A stretch of 64,000 nt of DNA from Yersinia bercovieri ATCC 43970 (GCF_013282745.1 NZ_CP054044.1:992001-1056000), one strand, 5' to 3'; numbered from the stretch's first letter, positions 39,338 to 53,300 are shown. Made by a program: numbers and translations. Notes: generated by a model from the sequence alone, not told the origin.

Positions 39338-39991
39338 TTATAAACTGCCGGCGCTCGGTTCCCAGCGGCAGAAATCCTGATTGGCAGCCAGCAACAGCTG
39401 TTGACCTTCCGGTGAGTCCAGCCACGCGACACCTAAGGGTTGCGCACTCTTCCCGCCCCGCTGGCTCAACCATCTCTGCGAGTTATCATCGAGATTCAGC
39501 CGTAATGTTTTTCCGGCACAGCTGGTGACGATACCATCCTGCCAATGCCCCTGAGTTAATCTGACGTTTCCGGCGCGCAGTGCGCTGCTCAGCTCCAGAA
39601 TACGTTTCGCTTCCAACTGGTAAACCGCAATCTCATCGGTTGAGAGCTGCTCACGACGCTCGGCCAATTGGCGCTGCATAAAGCTCACCTGCCCCTGCTC
39701 ATCGAAACGCAGCTCGATGCTCTGTGGGTTATGGCCTAAATCGTTACGACGAATTTCATGCAAAATACCATTTTGGTATTGATAGAAGGTAACGCGGGTA
39801 TTGTCCCCGGAGTAGGGGCTATAGACGCTCATCAACACCTGTGGCTGCTGTTGCGCATTATCCTGACGCCATAGACGCACTACGCCGCTGTCGGCGATGT
39901 ATCCGCTGGCACTGAATTGGGGGGAGTTTGACTGACTGCTACAGGCGCTGAGACCAAAGGCTAAACCGAGGGTCATCAGCACCCGCTGCAT
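39338..39991 (-). CDS. yjaH: Putative DUF1481-type lipoprotein (YjaH-like)
   Basis: A 217-residue predicted lipoprotein: the segment MQRVLMTLGLAFGLSAC is a lipoprotein signal with lipobox LSAC, giving Cys-17 as the lipidated residue. The body (RVTFYQYQNGILHEIRRNDL, LRFDEQGQVSFMQRQLAERR) looks like the DUF1481 family. Its position directly after hupA matches E. coli yjaH. Function is unknown. The frame is open to a GTG at 40039, only five bases after the hupA stop. The ATG at 39991 lacks an obvious SD and follows a hairpin, so the start is uncertain. Confidence 0.7.
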   Translation of the reverse strand: MQRVLMTLGLAFGLSACSSQSNSPQFSASGYIADSGVVRLWRQDNAQQQPQVLMSVYSPYSGDNTRVTFYQYQNGILHEIRRNDLGHNPQSIELRFDEQGQVSFMQRQLAERREQLSTDEIAVYQLEAKRILELSSALRAGNVRLTQGHWQDGIVTSCAGKTLRLNLDDNSQRWLSQRGGKSAQPLGVAWLDSPEGQQLLLAANQDFCRWEPSAGSL

Positions 39992-39995
39992 AAAC

Positions 39996-40016
39996 AAAAG
40001 GGGCTTTGCCACCCCC
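39996..40016 (-). terminator. Hairpin with T-tract after hupA
   Basis: On the minus strand a short G/C stem with a one-base bulge is followed by CTTTTGTTT, 28 bases past the hupA stop. It probably ends most hupA transcription just before the lipoprotein gene. Confidence 0.5.
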
Positions 40017-40043
40017 CTGCTTATTATTTTCACTGACACACTA

Positions 40044-40319
40044 TTAAGATTTAACAGAATCTTTCAGTGCTTTACCAGAAACAAACGCTGGCACATTAGC
40101 TGCAGCAATTTTGATTTCTTTACCAGTCTGTGGGTTGCGGCCAGTGCGCTCATTACGATGGTTTACTTTAAAAGTACCGAAACCAACCAATTGTACTGGA
40201 TCACCGTCTTTCAGAGATTCGGTAATTGCAGCCAGTGTGGACTCCAAAGCAGCTTTAGCTTGAGCTTTAGAAAGGTCCGCTTTGTCCGCGATTACGTCAA
40301 TCAGTTGAGTCTTATTCAT
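40044..40319 (-). CDS. hupA: DNA-binding protein HU-alpha
   Basis: A 91-residue histone-like nucleoid protein that binds and bends DNA as a homo- or heterodimer with HU-beta. The sequence [20 protein letters not shown], the arm [20 protein letters not shown] and the C terminus are almost identical to E. coli HupA (90 aa). It is preceded by a 188-bp gap containing its promoter, with nothing else evident, and followed by the yjaH-like gene. Confidence 0.98.
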   Translation of the reverse strand: MNKTQLIDVIADKADLSKAQAKAALESTLAAITESLKDGDPVQLVGFGTFKVNHRNERTGRNPQTGKEIKIAAANVPAFVSGKALKDSVKS

Positions 40320-40507
40320 AAGTTATCCTTACAGTGTGTTTATCGTTTGCAAAGCATCAAGTGCGACGGATATGCCAAATGACAGCACTCTCCTGCATAC
40401 ACGCACCGATAGCCACTTTTTTTCGCCCCCCAAATGTAGAACAGACAGGGGGCAGATGTGAAGCCTTAAGACGTGACAAATCAGGCGTTAAATCACGTTT
40501 TCTTGCC

Positions 40508-41098
40508 TTATTGCGTTAAATTTATGCCAATGTTGCTAACAGCCGCTTCCCGCAGGTCAGATCGTAACCCTTTTATCAAATCCAGGTCGCGCTCTTCACA
40601 GTCAGCCAAGAGGCGGAAAATCTCCCATTGGATGTCCCACTCCTCTTCGACTGCGGGTAAGATTTTTAGCTCTTCATCGGTCATTTCTTTGCCAGCCAGT
40701 GTCATTTCCAACATGGCAACAGTGCGAATGGATGCTTCGCTGATCGCGATGGCATGTTCCAGTGTCTCCCCACTCAAACGCGAATGTATCGCCTCACTTA
40801 AGGCGATACACGCATCGATGGCCGGATAAACACCGTAGATAGCATAGTCATCAGCTGAAGGAATTGCCTCTTCCAACTTCTCCAACTGACTATCAAAATT
40901 CACTTTAGCGTCTTTTACAACCAACGTTTCCCAGATAAGGTCCAGAATGCGCCGGTAAACCGCCGGATCGCCAAACTCTGTTTCCAGACAAAATTGCTGA
41001 TAGTTGGGATACATCCGTTCGCACAAACAAGCCATGAAAGTCAGGTGTTGCCAGCTTTCCAGCTTTTCGAGACGTAGATGAATCGGATTACGTATCAT
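40508..41098 (-). CDS. yjaG: DUF416 family protein YjaG
   Basis: A 196-residue cytoplasmic protein, equal in length to E. coli YjaG. It begins MIRNPIHLRLEKLESWQHLT, followed by FMACLCERMYPNY. It is rich in acidic residues and predicted to be mostly helical, with no membrane segment. The family is conserved next to hupA and nfi but has no established function. It lies between nfi and hupA, all leftward. Confidence 0.93.
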   Translation of the reverse strand: MIRNPIHLRLEKLESWQHLTFMACLCERMYPNYQQFCLETEFGDPAVYRRILDLIWETLVVKDAKVNFDSQLEKLEEAIPSADDYAIYGVYPAIDACIALSEAIHSRLSGETLEHAIAISEASIRTVAMLEMTLAGKEMTDEELKILPAVEEEWDIQWEIFRLLADCEERDLDLIKGLRSDLREAAVSNIGINLTQ

Positions 41099-41143
41099 GA
41101 TGAGTTCTCATTATTCATTATCTGCGCGGCAGTGTACCCGAAA

Positions 41144-41863
41144 TTAAATCATATCCCTATTGTTGCCAAGCAAATCAGGAGTTTTCCGCACCCAACGTTG
41201 AAATTGCGGGCGGTTTGAGGCGATAGCATCCGCCCAGCGAGTGGGTTCTGGCAAGCGGTAACCCGCCATGCAGCGCTGAACCCACGTCAATGCGCTCGCC
41301 ACACTCACCCGATGCCCCGGCGAAATAAACAGCGGGTTGCAGCGAGTTTTACTGCGCCATACCCAACCAAGTTGTTCATCGCCGTCAATTAGAGGTTGTA
41401 CTGCGCCGTTAGCGCTCTCCAGCGGCTGAAAATGCCCACATAGGCGGCTTTTGGCGACACCAATGGTGGGCACATCCACTAACAGACCAAAATGGCTGGC
41501 AACCCCTAAACGGCGTGGATGCGCGATACCCTGCCCATCAACAAAAACCAGTTCAGGCCGTTGCTGGAGCTGCGCCCAAGCGGCTAATAATGCAGGGTAT
41601 TCACGAAAAGAGAGTAAACCGGGGATATACGGCAGTGAAGTTTCTACCCGTGCAATCTGATACTCCACCAGCTCGAGCGAGGGATAGCGCAAAATCGCGA
41701 TAGCAGCACGGGTCACCTCCCCCTGCTGCTCAAAACCCACATCAGCGCCAGCAATAAAGCGCACTGGCGGGTTAACACCCCCCGCCAGAACCGGGTCATC
41801 TTGCAGTATCACCTCAGATGCCCGCTGTTGTTGCTCTGCCCGTAGCGCTTTAGTGTCAATCAT
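41144..41863 (-). CDS. nfi: Endonuclease V (deoxyinosine 3'-endonuclease)
   Basis: Cleaves DNA one base 3' to deoxyinosine to start repair of deaminated adenine. The 239-residue product contains the conserved Asp in [11 protein letters not shown], the wedge motif near [17 protein letters not shown], and the catalytic [19 protein letters not shown]. The C terminus is longer than in E. coli (223 aa). It is 21 bp downstream of hemE and probably in the same transcript. Confidence 0.96.
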   Translation of the reverse strand: MIDTKALRAEQQQRASEVILQDDPVLAGGVNPPVRFIAGADVGFEQQGEVTRAAIAILRYPSLELVEYQIARVETSLPYIPGLLSFREYPALLAAWAQLQQRPELVFVDGQGIAHPRRLGVASHFGLLVDVPTIGVAKSRLCGHFQPLESANGAVQPLIDGDEQLGWVWRSKTRCNPLFISPGHRVSVASALTWVQRCMAGYRLPEPTRWADAIASNRPQFQRWVRKTPDLLGNNRDMI

Positions 41864-41884
41864 CTGGCAACCTATTCAGATAAT

Positions 41885-42949
41885 CTATTGGTGATAAGGC
41901 CGTGATAGCGCATGTACCGCTTTAACAAAAGCACCGGCATGTTCTGGCGGGACATCCTGATGAATGCCGTGGCCCAGATTAAACACATGACCCTCACCTT
42001 GCCCAAAACTGGCTAAAATAGTGCTGACTTCTTGCTCAATACGCGCAGGTGGTGCATACAAGATGGAAGGGTCCATATTGCCTTGCAGCGCGACTTTATC
42101 ACCCACACGGCGACGCGCATCGGCAAGGTCAGTGGTCCAATCCAGCCCCAGCGCATCACAGCCGGTGGCAGCCATGGCTTCCAGCCACTGCCCGCCGCCT
42201 TTGGTAAACAAGGTGACCGGGACACGCCGCCCCTCGTTTTCACGAGTCAGGCCATTGACGATTTTATGCATGTAATTCAATGAGAACTCAAGATAGTCGC
42301 GGCCTGTCAACACCCCGCCCCAAGTATCAAAAACCATCACTGACTGCGCTCCGGCCCTGATTTGCGCATTGAGATACAAAATGACGCTATCGGCCAGTTT
42401 ATCCAGCAACAGATGCAGTGTTTGTGGTTCGGCATACATCATTTTTTTCAGTTTGGTGAAGGCCTTGCTGCTACCGCCCTCGACCATGTAGGTCGCCAGC
42501 GTCCATGGGCTGCCGGAGAAGCCAATCAGCGGCACTTGCCCTGCCAGCTCACGACGAATAGTGCGCACCGCATTCATGACGTAGCCCAACTCCTGTTCAG
42601 GATCAGGGATCGGCAACTTTTCAACATCGGCGCGGCAGGTAATTGGCGATTTGAAGCGCGGGCCTTCGCCGGTTTCAAAATAGAGCCCTAGCCCCATGGC
42701 ATCCGGGATGGTTAGAATGTCTGAAAACAGAATCGCTGCATCCAGTGGATAACGACGCAATGGCTGCATCGTCACTTCACAGGCCAGCTCCGCGTTTTTA
42801 CACAGCGACATAAAATCACCGGCAATTGCGCGGGTAGCTTTGTATTCTGGCAAGTAGCGGCCCGCCTGGCGCATCATCCATACCGGTGTGATATCAACCG
42901 GTTGGCGCAATAAGGCCCGCAGATAGCGATCGTTTTTCAATTCATTCAT
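41885..42949 (-). CDS. hemE: Uroporphyrinogen decarboxylase
   Basis: Converts uroporphyrinogen III to coproporphyrinogen III in heme synthesis. The 354 residues equal E. coli HemE. The signatures [15 protein letters not shown] and [19 protein letters not shown] are visible, with the catalytic Asp in [14 protein letters not shown]. It lies between nudC and nfi in a leftward gene string. Confidence 0.98.
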   Translation of the reverse strand: MNELKNDRYLRALLRQPVDITPVWMMRQAGRYLPEYKATRAIAGDFMSLCKNAELACEVTMQPLRRYPLDAAILFSDILTIPDAMGLGLYFETGEGPRFKSPITCRADVEKLPIPDPEQELGYVMNAVRTIRRELAGQVPLIGFSGSPWTLATYMVEGGSSKAFTKLKKMMYAEPQTLHLLLDKLADSVILYLNAQIRAGAQSVMVFDTWGGVLTGRDYLEFSLNYMHKIVNGLTRENEGRRVPVTLFTKGGGQWLEAMAATGCDALGLDWTTDLADARRRVGDKVALQGNMDPSILYAPPARIEQEVSTILASFGQGEGHVFNLGHGIHQDVPPEHAGAFVKAVHALSRPYHQ

Positions 42950-43012
42950 GGTGAAGCTCCCTTAATTACCTGGCGGCCATCTTTTAGTTGGCAGCATTGT
43001 AGCATGCCAGAT

Positions 43013-43789
43013 TCAGCTTTCCTGCTCACTGCGGCACAAGACCACCGTATCTTCAATCAACCTGCGGGCCACAGTGCCCGGCGGCGGCAGTAATGGGAGT
43101 TGGTCGTAGCGATACCAACCGGCATTGAGCAGCTCTTTCGGATCGTGGCGCAGTTCGCCGTGGTCATACTCCGCCATATAGGCCACCATGAGCGAATGTG
43201 GGAACGGCCAGGGTTGTGACGTCACGTAGCGCAGATTTTTAATGTGAATATTGCTCTCTTCCAAAACCTCACGGGACACCGCCTGCTCCAATGTTTCGCC
43301 CACTTCGACAAAACCGGCCAGCACCGTATTAATCCCACCACGATGCCGCACATGCTGCGCCAATAAGATTTCATCACCACGGCGAATGGCAACAATCACA
43401 CAAGGGGCGATTTGCGGATAATAACGTTCACGGCAGTGATTACACAGGCAAGCCCATTCGGTGCGGCTGGCATGCATTTGATGGCCGCAATAGCCGCAGA
43501 AACGGTGGGAGCGATAAAACTCCGCTAATTGCACACCCCGCCCAGCCAGTTGGAACAGACCGCGATCTACATCCAGTAATTGGCGCACTGATCCCATGTC
43601 GGTCGGCATGATCTGGCGAATAAGCCAAACCGCCTGCCCCTGCCATTCACCAATTTGTCTGGCGGTTGCGCCCTGTAGCGACCAATTGGCAGCATTGCCT
43701 TGTGGCAACTCCCCTTTTGGCAGCCATAGTTTGTTTTCATGGCTGACTACCCACCAGCCACTCTCTTTACCTGTAAGTTGTAGTTCCAT
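43013..43789 (-). CDS. nudC: NAD(H) pyrophosphatase / NAD-capped RNA decapping hydrolase NudC
   Basis: Nudix hydrolase that cleaves NADH and removes NAD caps from RNA 5' ends. The 258-residue product (E. coli 257) has a zinc ribbon CGYCG...CLCNHC in the middle. The Nudix box [20 protein letters not shown] follows, then the NudC-specific [11 protein letters not shown]. The start at [10 protein letters not shown] was chosen over an upstream in-frame codon because it gives the family length. It precedes hemE by 63 bp. Confidence 0.96.
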   Translation of the reverse strand: MELQLTGKESGWWVVSHENKLWLPKGELPQGNAANWSLQGATARQIGEWQGQAVWLIRQIMPTDMGSVRQLLDVDRGLFQLAGRGVQLAEFYRSHRFCGYCGHQMHASRTEWACLCNHCRERYYPQIAPCVIVAIRRGDEILLAQHVRHRGGINTVLAGFVEVGETLEQAVSREVLEESNIHIKNLRYVTSQPWPFPHSLMVAYMAEYDHGELRHDPKELLNAGWYRYDQLPLLPPPGTVARRLIEDTVVLCRSEQES

Positions 43790-43878
43790 ATCGTTGTTGC
43801 ACAACCTCGACTTCACTGGCAATCTAGAATCTGGCTTGTTACTTTTTTGTAACTCATTATTACTTCACGGAGTCGTTC

Positions 43879-44385
43879 ATGCTCAATCGACTGGAAAGCT
43901 TGACTCAACGCGTTGGCGGCAGTAATGAATTAATTGATCAATGGCTTCATGCGCGTAAAGAACTTTTAGTTTCGTATTGCACAGTGATCGGTATTAAGCC
44001 GCGAAAAGAAAAGCATACCCCGCTTAATGAAAAAGCGCTGGAGAACTTTTGTCATAACCTGGTGGATTATCTCTCAGCTGGTCATTTTCACATCTACGAC
44101 AGAATTATCAAGCAGGTAGAAGGCGAGTCCAGCCCAAGAATGGCGCTGACCACCAAAGTTTACCCTGCGTTAAAAAACAATACCCAAACTATCATGTTAT
44201 TCCACGATCGTTATACCAACATCGAGATCGATGACGATGATAGCTGCACCGAGTTCCAACAGGCGTTATCCGATATCGGCGAAGCCCTCGACGCCCGTTT
44301 CCAGTTAGAAGATCAGTTAATTAAGTGGGCAGCAGAGTCCTGGCAAACCGCTCAGCCAGAAAATAGAAAAAGTCAGGCCAATTAA
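43879..44385 (+). CDS. rsd: Regulator of sigma D (anti-sigma-70 factor)
   Basis: Binds free sigma-70 in stationary phase and favours alternative sigma factors. The 168-residue protein (E. coli 158) starts [20 protein letters not shown] and keeps the conserved [21 protein letters not shown] helix and [20 protein letters not shown]. It is predicted all-helical. It is divergent from nudC and upstream of the thi operon, the usual enteric position. Confidence 0.95.
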   Translation: MLNRLESLTQRVGGSNELIDQWLHARKELLVSYCTVIGIKPRKEKHTPLNEKALENFCHNLVDYLSAGHFHIYDRIIKQVEGESSPRMALTTKVYPALKNNTQTIMLFHDRYTNIEIDDDDSCTEFQQALSDIGEALDARFQLEDQLIKWAAESWQTAQPENRKSQAN

Positions 44386-44400
44386 CCAAATACATCAATA

Positions 44401-44509
44401 GTAAGCATAATTGTCGCAGGCAATTTGGATGCAGACAGTGCGCACACACGTAGTACGTGAGGATTTGGAGCACTGCCCAAACTCAAAGTGCGGCAAGAAA
44501 ATAGCTTAC
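44401..44509. repeat. 109-bp nested palindromic element between rsd and thiC
   Basis: Terminal inverted hexamers GTAAGC (44401-44406) and GCTTAC (44504-44509) enclose inner inverted CAGTGC (44436-44441) and GCACTG (44470-44475), and a central CACGTAGTACGTG palindrome. The layout is that of a miniature palindromic insertion sequence; Yersinia carries such families (YPAL and others), but the family assignment is not verified. It lies just after rsd, upstream of the TPP riboswitch. Confidence 0.55.
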
Positions 44510-44551
44510 GGTCGGCCCTTGTAGTTTTAATACAACCTCATATACTGAGGA

Positions 44552-44661
44552 TTCTTGTCGGAGTGCCTAGCGTCGGCTTTTAAAAGCAGATGCAGGCTGA
44601 GACCGTTAATTCGGGATCCGCGGAACCTGATCGGGTTAGTACCCGCGAAGGGAACAAGAGT
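44552..44661 (+). promoter_or_regulatory. TPP riboswitch (THI element) upstream of thiC
   Basis: The conserved core is clear: the GGCTGAGACCG pyrimidine-sensor segment, then GGATCCGCGGAACCTGATC, then the CCCGCGAAGGGAACAAGAG pyrophosphate-sensor end. Relative to E. coli thiC, the P3 arm is extended by about 20 nt, including GCTTTTAAAAGC (44576-44587). Thiamine pyrophosphate binding is expected to shut off thiCEFSGH; the 143-nt expression platform runs up to the GGAA ribosome site of thiC. Confidence 0.96.
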
Positions 44662-44795
44662 AATTTATCGCTACAGGCCCGGTCTTCCCCTTCACAGGTG
44701 TCTGCCGGTCACTGGCCAACATCGTTACTCCCGCCAAGCTCCAGACAAGCAATTTTCCCTATACACCACATTGGCTCTATAAACCACACTGGTAG

Positions 44796-47449
<2,654 letters not shown>

Positions 47450-47457
<8 letters not shown>

Positions 47458-48211
47458 TAACGCATTGAGTGATCAGGATTTTCTACGCTATAGCCGCCAG
47501 TTGCTACTGGAGGATCTCGGCCCCGAGGGGCAGCAAAAGCTCAAACAGGCCAGTGTACTCATTGTCGGTCTGGGCGGCCTTGGTTCGCCAGCGGCGCTCT
47601 ATCTCGCCGCCGCTGGCGTAGGAAAATTGTGGCTGGCAGATGATGATGCCTTAGAAATAAGTAACTTACAGCGACAGGTACTCTATCGTACGGCGGATAT
47701 TGGTCACAGCAAAGCCAAATTGGCTCAGCGCCACTTGCAGGGTTTGAACCCGCAGATAGAGGCCATCACTCTTGATAGACGGCTGACGGGCAGCACCTTA
47801 ACCGATGCGGTCGCGGTGGCGGATTTAGTGCTTGATTGCTGTGACAACATGGAAACCCGTCATCAGGTGAATGCCGCCTGTGTGCAAGCGGGCAAACCAC
47901 TAATCAGTGGCAGTGCCGTCGGCTTCAGCGGCCAGTTGCTGATTATCGAACCCCCTTACACCCACGGCTGCTACGCCTGCTTGTATCCCAGCAAAGAGAC
48001 ACAACAGCGCAACTGCCGCACCGCCGGTGTATTAGGGCCAGTGGTTGGGGTCATCGGCACCTTGCAAGCATTGGAGGCGATCAAGATGTTGGCAGGGCTG
48101 CCCTCGGCACTCAGTGGCAAATTACGCCTTTTCGATGGCAAACAGCAAAGCTGGAGCACGCTACAACTCAGCAAAGCCAGCCATTGCACGGCTTGCGGAG
48201 GCAGCGCGTGA
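47450..48211 (+). CDS. thiF: Sulfur carrier protein ThiS adenylyltransferase
   Basis: E1-like enzyme that adenylates the ThiS C terminus for sulfur loading. The 253 residues include [20 protein letters not shown] (nucleotide loop), the catalytic-region [11 protein letters not shown], and zinc cysteines in CYACLYP and CTACGG. It starts eight bases inside the end of thiE and its TGA overlaps the GTG start of thiS. Confidence 0.97.
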
Positions 48212-48408
48212 AGATTTCACTCAATGATGAATTGATTGCGCTGGAAAACCCGCTGACAGTGCAGGAGTTGCTAACTCAACTGGGCTACAGCCAGCCGGGT
48301 AGCGCGCTGGCGGTCAATCAAACCATTATCCCCCGTGATAGTTGGGACGACCGCCTATTGCAGGACGGGGATGACATTTTGCTGTTTCAAGCTATTGCCG
48401 GAGGCTGA
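48208..48408 (+). CDS. thiS: Sulfur carrier protein ThiS
   Basis: A 66-residue ubiquitin-like carrier that delivers sulfur for the thiazole ring. It ends in the required Gly-Gly (FQAIAGG). The start is GTG, chosen because it follows GGAGG at seven bases, sits in a GTGA overlap with the thiF stop and gives the family length. An ATG eight codons upstream inside thiF would add residues not seen in the family. thiG starts one base after the stop. Confidence 0.95.
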   Translation: MKISLNDELIALENPLTVQELLTQLGYSQPGSALAVNQTIIPRDSWDDRLLQDGDDILLFQAIAGG

Positions 48409-48409
48409 C

Positions 48410-49195
48410 ATGTTGAAAATTGCCGATACCACTTTTACTTCAAGACTATTTACCGGAACCGGAAAGTTTTCGACGCCAGCACTGATGTTGGCGGCGCTAC
48501 AGGCGTCCGGTTCACAGTTAATCACCATGGCGATGAAGCGGGTTGACCTGAAATCAGGCAACGATGCCATTCTCGCACCATTGCGCCAGTTGGGTGTGCG
48601 CTTGCTGCCCAACACCTCAGGGGCGAAAACCGCCGAGGAAGCGGTATTTGCAGCGCGCCTGGCCCGTGAGGCCCTCGGCACCCATTGGGTAAAACTGGAG
48701 ATCCACCCGGATGTGAAGTATCTGTTACCTGATCCGATAGAGACCCTAAAAGCTGCTGAGATATTGGTGAAACAGGGATTCGTGGTGTTGCCCTACTGCG
48801 GCGCTGACCCGGTTTTATGCAAACGGCTGGAAGAGGTGGGCTGCGCTGCCGTCATGCCATTGGGCGCACCTATTGGTTCAAACTTGGGATTACGCACCCG
48901 CGATTTTCTGCAAATTATTATCGAGCAAGCCAGGGTGCCGGTGGTGGTCGATGCCGGTATTGGTGCACCAAGCCATGCGCTTGAGGCGATAGAACTGGGT
49001 GCGGATGCTGTACTGGTGAATACCGCGATTGCTGTCGCCCGCTCACCGGTGCAAATGGCCCATGCTTTTCGGCTGGCGGTGGAGTCCGGCGAGTTAGCGC
49101 GTCAGGCGGGGTTGGGGCATTCACAACATCAGGCCACGGCCACCAGCCCGCTGACCGGATTCCTCAGCCAACTGGAGGAGAATCATCATGTCTGA
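48410..49195 (+). CDS. thiG: Thiazole synthase ThiG
   Basis: Forms thiazole phosphate from deoxyxylulose phosphate, dehydroglycine and ThiS-thiocarboxylate. The 261-residue barrel (E. coli 256) begins [20 protein letters not shown] and has the Schiff-base Lys in [10 protein letters not shown]. The phosphate loop [20 protein letters not shown] is also present. It overlaps thiH by eight bases, and ThiG and ThiH act as a complex. Confidence 0.97.
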   Translation: MLKIADTTFTSRLFTGTGKFSTPALMLAALQASGSQLITMAMKRVDLKSGNDAILAPLRQLGVRLLPNTSGAKTAEEAVFAARLAREALGTHWVKLEIHPDVKYLLPDPIETLKAAEILVKQGFVVLPYCGADPVLCKRLEEVGCAAVMPLGAPIGSNLGLRTRDFLQIIIEQARVPVVVDAGIGAPSHALEAIELGADAVLVNTAIAVARSPVQMAHAFRLAVESGELARQAGLGHSQHQATATSPLTGFLSQLEENHHV

Positions 49196-50318
49196 AGAGT
49201 TTAGCCATCACTGGCAGCAATTGGATTGGGATGATATTTCGCTGCGCATCAATGCTAAAACTGCCAGTGATGTTGAACGGGCAATAAATAGCAGCAAGCC
49301 CGATCGGGAAGATCTCATGGCGCTGATTTCACCAGCCGCGCTGGCCTATCTGGAGCCAATGGCGCAAAAAGCGCAACAGCTAACTCGCCAACGTTTCGGT
49401 AATACCGTGGGTTTTTATGTGCCGCTGTATCTCTCCAACCTCTGCGCCAATGATTGCACCTATTGCGGCTTCTCGATGAGTAACCGCATCAAACGCAAAA
49501 CGCTAGATGAAACCGAGATCATCCGTGAGTGCGAAGCCATCAAAACTCTGGGTTTCGAGCATCTCTTATTGGTCACTGGGGAACATCAGGCCAAAGTGGG
49601 CATGGACTACTTTCGTCGCCATCTGCCCGCCATTCGCCGTCGTTTTAGTTCCCTGATGATGGAGGTGCAACCGCTGGCAGAGGAGGAGTATGCGGAGTTA
49701 AAAACCTTGGGATTGGATGGCGTGATGGTTTATCAGGAAACATATCACCCAGCAACCTATCAGCAGCATCACTTACGGGGCCATAAGCAGGATTTCCATT
49801 GGCGACTGGCAACCCCTGATCGTTTAGGGCGGGCCGGGATCGATAAGATCGGATTAGGTGCATTGATTGGGCTATCCAATAGCTGGCGCACTGACTGCTA
49901 TATGCTGGCAGAGCACCTGTTTTACCTGCAACGGCGTTATTGGCAGAGTCGCTATTCAATCTCCTTCCCACGTTTGCGGCCCTGTGCTGGCGGCATTGAA
50001 CCCGCATCACTGATGAGCGAACCTCAGCTACTGCAACTGATTTGTGCTTTCCGCCTGTTCGCGCCGGATGTGGAGTTGTCGTTATCGACTCGTGAATCGC
50101 CGTTTTTCCGCGATAATGTGATTCCGGTAGCAATCAACAATGTCAGTGCCGGATCTAAAACTCAGCCGGGCGGCTATGCTGATGATCATCCGGAGCTGGA
50201 ACAGTTCGCCCCCCACGATAATCGTTCACCGCAACAAGTGGCCCACGCCTTAATGCAAGCAGGGCTACAACCGGTTTGGAAAGACTGGGATCGCCATTTA
50301 GGGCGAGCGAACTCATAG
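49188..50318 (+). CDS. thiH: 2-iminoacetate synthase ThiH
   Basis: Radical-SAM tyrosine lyase that makes dehydroglycine for the thiazole ring. The 376 residues (E. coli 377) carry the cluster motif [10 protein letters not shown] (CX3CX2C) at about 85-94 and the ThiH-typical SFPRLRPC. The C terminus is [13 protein letters not shown]. It is the last gene of thiCEFSGH and is closed by the shared terminator at 50351. Confidence 0.97.
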   Translation: MSEEFSHHWQQLDWDDISLRINAKTASDVERAINSSKPDREDLMALISPAALAYLEPMAQKAQQLTRQRFGNTVGFYVPLYLSNLCANDCTYCGFSMSNRIKRKTLDETEIIRECEAIKTLGFEHLLLVTGEHQAKVGMDYFRRHLPAIRRRFSSLMMEVQPLAEEEYAELKTLGLDGVMVYQETYHPATYQQHHLRGHKQDFHWRLATPDRLGRAGIDKIGLGALIGLSNSWRTDCYMLAEHLFYLQRRYWQSRYSISFPRLRPCAGGIEPASLMSEPQLLQLICAFRLFAPDVELSLSTRESPFFRDNVIPVAINNVSAGSKTQPGGYADDHPELEQFAPHDNRSPQQVAHALMQAGLQPVWKDWDRHLGRANS

Positions 50319-50342
50319 ACGAAATGTTGGTACACTAAAAAA

Positions 50343-50378
50343 GCAAAAAAAAACCGCTCCCGAAGGAGCGGCTTTTAG
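50343..50378. terminator. Bidirectional terminator between thiH and rpoC
   Basis: A perfect 7-bp stem CCGCTCC/GGAGCGG with loop CGAA, flanked by a run of As on the left and CTTTTAG on the right. On the minus strand it ends in eight Ts, so it efficiently closes the rpoBC operon, and also thiCEFSGH. Confidence 0.88.
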
Positions 50379-50398
50379 CTTGGTGACGAACAAAGCGC

Positions 50399-53300
50399 TT
50401 AGTCTTTGCTGTTACCAAAACCGGCGTTGAGCAATTCAGCCAGGTTAGCCGTTGCTTCATCCGCGCTAACTTGCGGAACAACAGGTGCTTCACCCTGTGC
50501 TTTACGGCGCGCACGATCCTGATGATAAGCGTAACCGGTACCGGCTGGAATCAGGCGGCCCACGATAACGTTCTCTTTCAGGCCACGCAGTTCATCACGT
50601 TTACCGGCAACTGCCGCTTCAGTAAGAACGCGCGTGGTTTCCTGGAACGAAGCCGCAGAGATGAAGGACTCGGTCGCCAAGGATGCCTTGGTGATACCCA
50701 GCAGGTCACGTGTAAACGTAGCCTCGATTTTGCCTTCAGCTGCCAGCTTACGGTTAGCGATTTTAACGCGAGACATTTCTGCCTGCTCGCCTTCCAGGAA
50801 GTCAGTGCTACCTGCATCAACGATGGTGCCTTTACGCAGCATCTGACGAACGATAACTTCAATGTGCTTATCGTTAATCTTAACGCCTTGCAGACGGTAA
50901 ACTTCCTGCACTTCGTTGGTGATGTAACGAGTCACCGCATGAACGCCACGCAGACGCAGAATGTCATGTGGAGATTCTGGGCCGTCGGAGACCACGTCAC
51001 CGCGCTCTACAATTTCACCTTCGAACACGTTGAGCTGACGCCATTTCGGAATCATCTCTTCGTATGCATCGCTACCATCTAACGGTGAGATAACCAGACG
51101 GCGCTTGCCTTTGGTCTCTTTACCGAACGAGATGATCCCGCTGATTTCAGCCAGGATTGCCGGCTCTTTCGGACGACGTGCTTCGAACAAGTCAGCAACA
51201 CGTGGCAGACCACCGGTAATATCCTTAGTACCGCTTGATTCTTGCGGAATACGCGCCAGGGTATCACCTGCACCGATCTGAATGCCGTCTTCCAACTGTA
51301 CAATCGCTTTACCTGGCAGGAAGTATTGAGCAGGCATATCTGTACCTGGGATCAATACGTCATTGCCTTTGGCATCAACGATTTTCAGTGCTGGACGCAG
51401 GTCTTTACCACTACCGGTACGCTCTGCTGAATCCAGAACCACCAGAGAAGACAAACCAGTCAGTTCGTCGGTCTGGCGAGTAATGGTCTGGCCGTCAACC
51501 ATGTCCGCGAAGCGAATGAAACCGCTCACTTCGGTCACAACTGGCATGATGTGCGGATCCCAGTTAGCAACAGTCTCGCCGCCAACCACTTCTGCGCCAT
51601 CGCCTTTGCCCATTACGGCACCGTAAGGCACTTTGTAGCTCTCTTTAGTACGACCGAATTCGTCGATCAGCTTCAGCTCGGTATTACGAGAAGTAATAAC
51701 CAGCTTGCCCGCTGCATTGGTGACGAACTTGACGTTGCTCAGTTTCAGCGTGCCTTTGTTCTTAACCTGAATGCTTGATTCTGCTGCCGCACGAGATGCC
51801 GCACCACCGATGTGGAACGTACGCATCGTAAGCTGGGTACCCGGCTCACCGATGGACTGTGCTGCAATAACGCCCACTGCTTCACCTTTGTTGATGATGT
51901 GACCACGTGCCAGGTCGCGACCGTAGCAGTTAGCACACACACCGAAATCGGTTTCACAGCTTACAACTGAACGAACTTTAACGCTGTCGACGGAGTTCTC
52001 TTCTAACAGATCACACCATTTTTCGTCCAACAGGGTGTTACGCGGAACCAGAATATCAGCCGTACCCGGCTTGATAACTTCTTCAGCGGTCACACGACCC
52101 AGAACGCGATCGCGCAGTGGCTCTTTAACATCACCACCTTCAATAACCGGCGTCATCACGATACCGTTATGGGTACCGCAGTCATCTTCGGTTACCACCA
52201 GATCCTGTGCCACGTCAACCAAACGACGGGTCAGGTAACCGGAGTTCGCAGTTTTCAATGCGGTATCCGCCAAACCTTTACGCGCACCATGCGTTGAGAT
52301 GAAGTACTGAAGTACGTTCAAACCTTCGCGGAAGTTTGCGGTGATTGGCGTTTCAATGATCGAGCCATCTGGTTTAGCCATCAGGCCACGCATCCCTGCT
52401 AGCTGACGAATCTGTGCTGCAGAACCACGCGCACCGGAGTCGGCCATCATAAAGATGCTGTTGAAGGAGACCTGCTGTTCGATTTCGCCTTTGCTGTTAA
52501 CGACGTCTTCTACCGACAAGTTATCCATCATCGCCTTGGCAACACGTTCGTTGGCCGCGGCCCAGATATCGATCACTTTGTTATAACGTTCACCTGCTGT
52601 TACCAGACCGGATTGGAACTGCTCCTGGATCTCGGCAACTTCAGTTTCAGCTTCTTCGATGATCCCTGCTTTCGCTTCTGGGATAACCATGTCATCGATA
52701 CCTACAGAGGCGCCTGAGCGTGCTGCGTAAGCAAAACCGGTGTACATGATCTGGTCAGCAAAGATAACCGTTGGTTTCAAGCCCAGGATGCGGTAACAAG
52801 TGTTCAGCATCTTGGAGATAGCTTTTTTGCCCAACGGCTGATTAACGATAGAGTAAGGCAGGCCTTTCGGGACAATCATCCACAAAATGGCACGACCGAC
52901 AGTGGTATCGATAATGCTGGTGCGTGTTGTGCTTTCGCCTTCGATATTACGAATTTCTTCAGTAATACGGACTTTTACCCGGGCATGCAGAGACGCCAGA
53001 CCAGCGCGGTAAATACGCTCGGCTTCTTTCGGGCCAGTCAGAACCATGCCTTCGCCTTTGGCGTTAACACAGTCACGAGTCATGTAGTACAGACCCAATA
53101 CAACGTCCTGAGAAGGAACGATGATTGGCTCGCCGTTCGCTGGTGACAGGATGTTGTTGGTAGACATCATCAACGCACGCGCTTCTAACTGGGCTTCCAG
53201 TGTCAGCGGTACGTGAACAGCCATTTGGTCACCATCGAAGTCGGCGTTGTATGCCGCACAAACCAGTGGGTGCAACTGGATTGCCTTACCTTCGATCAGA

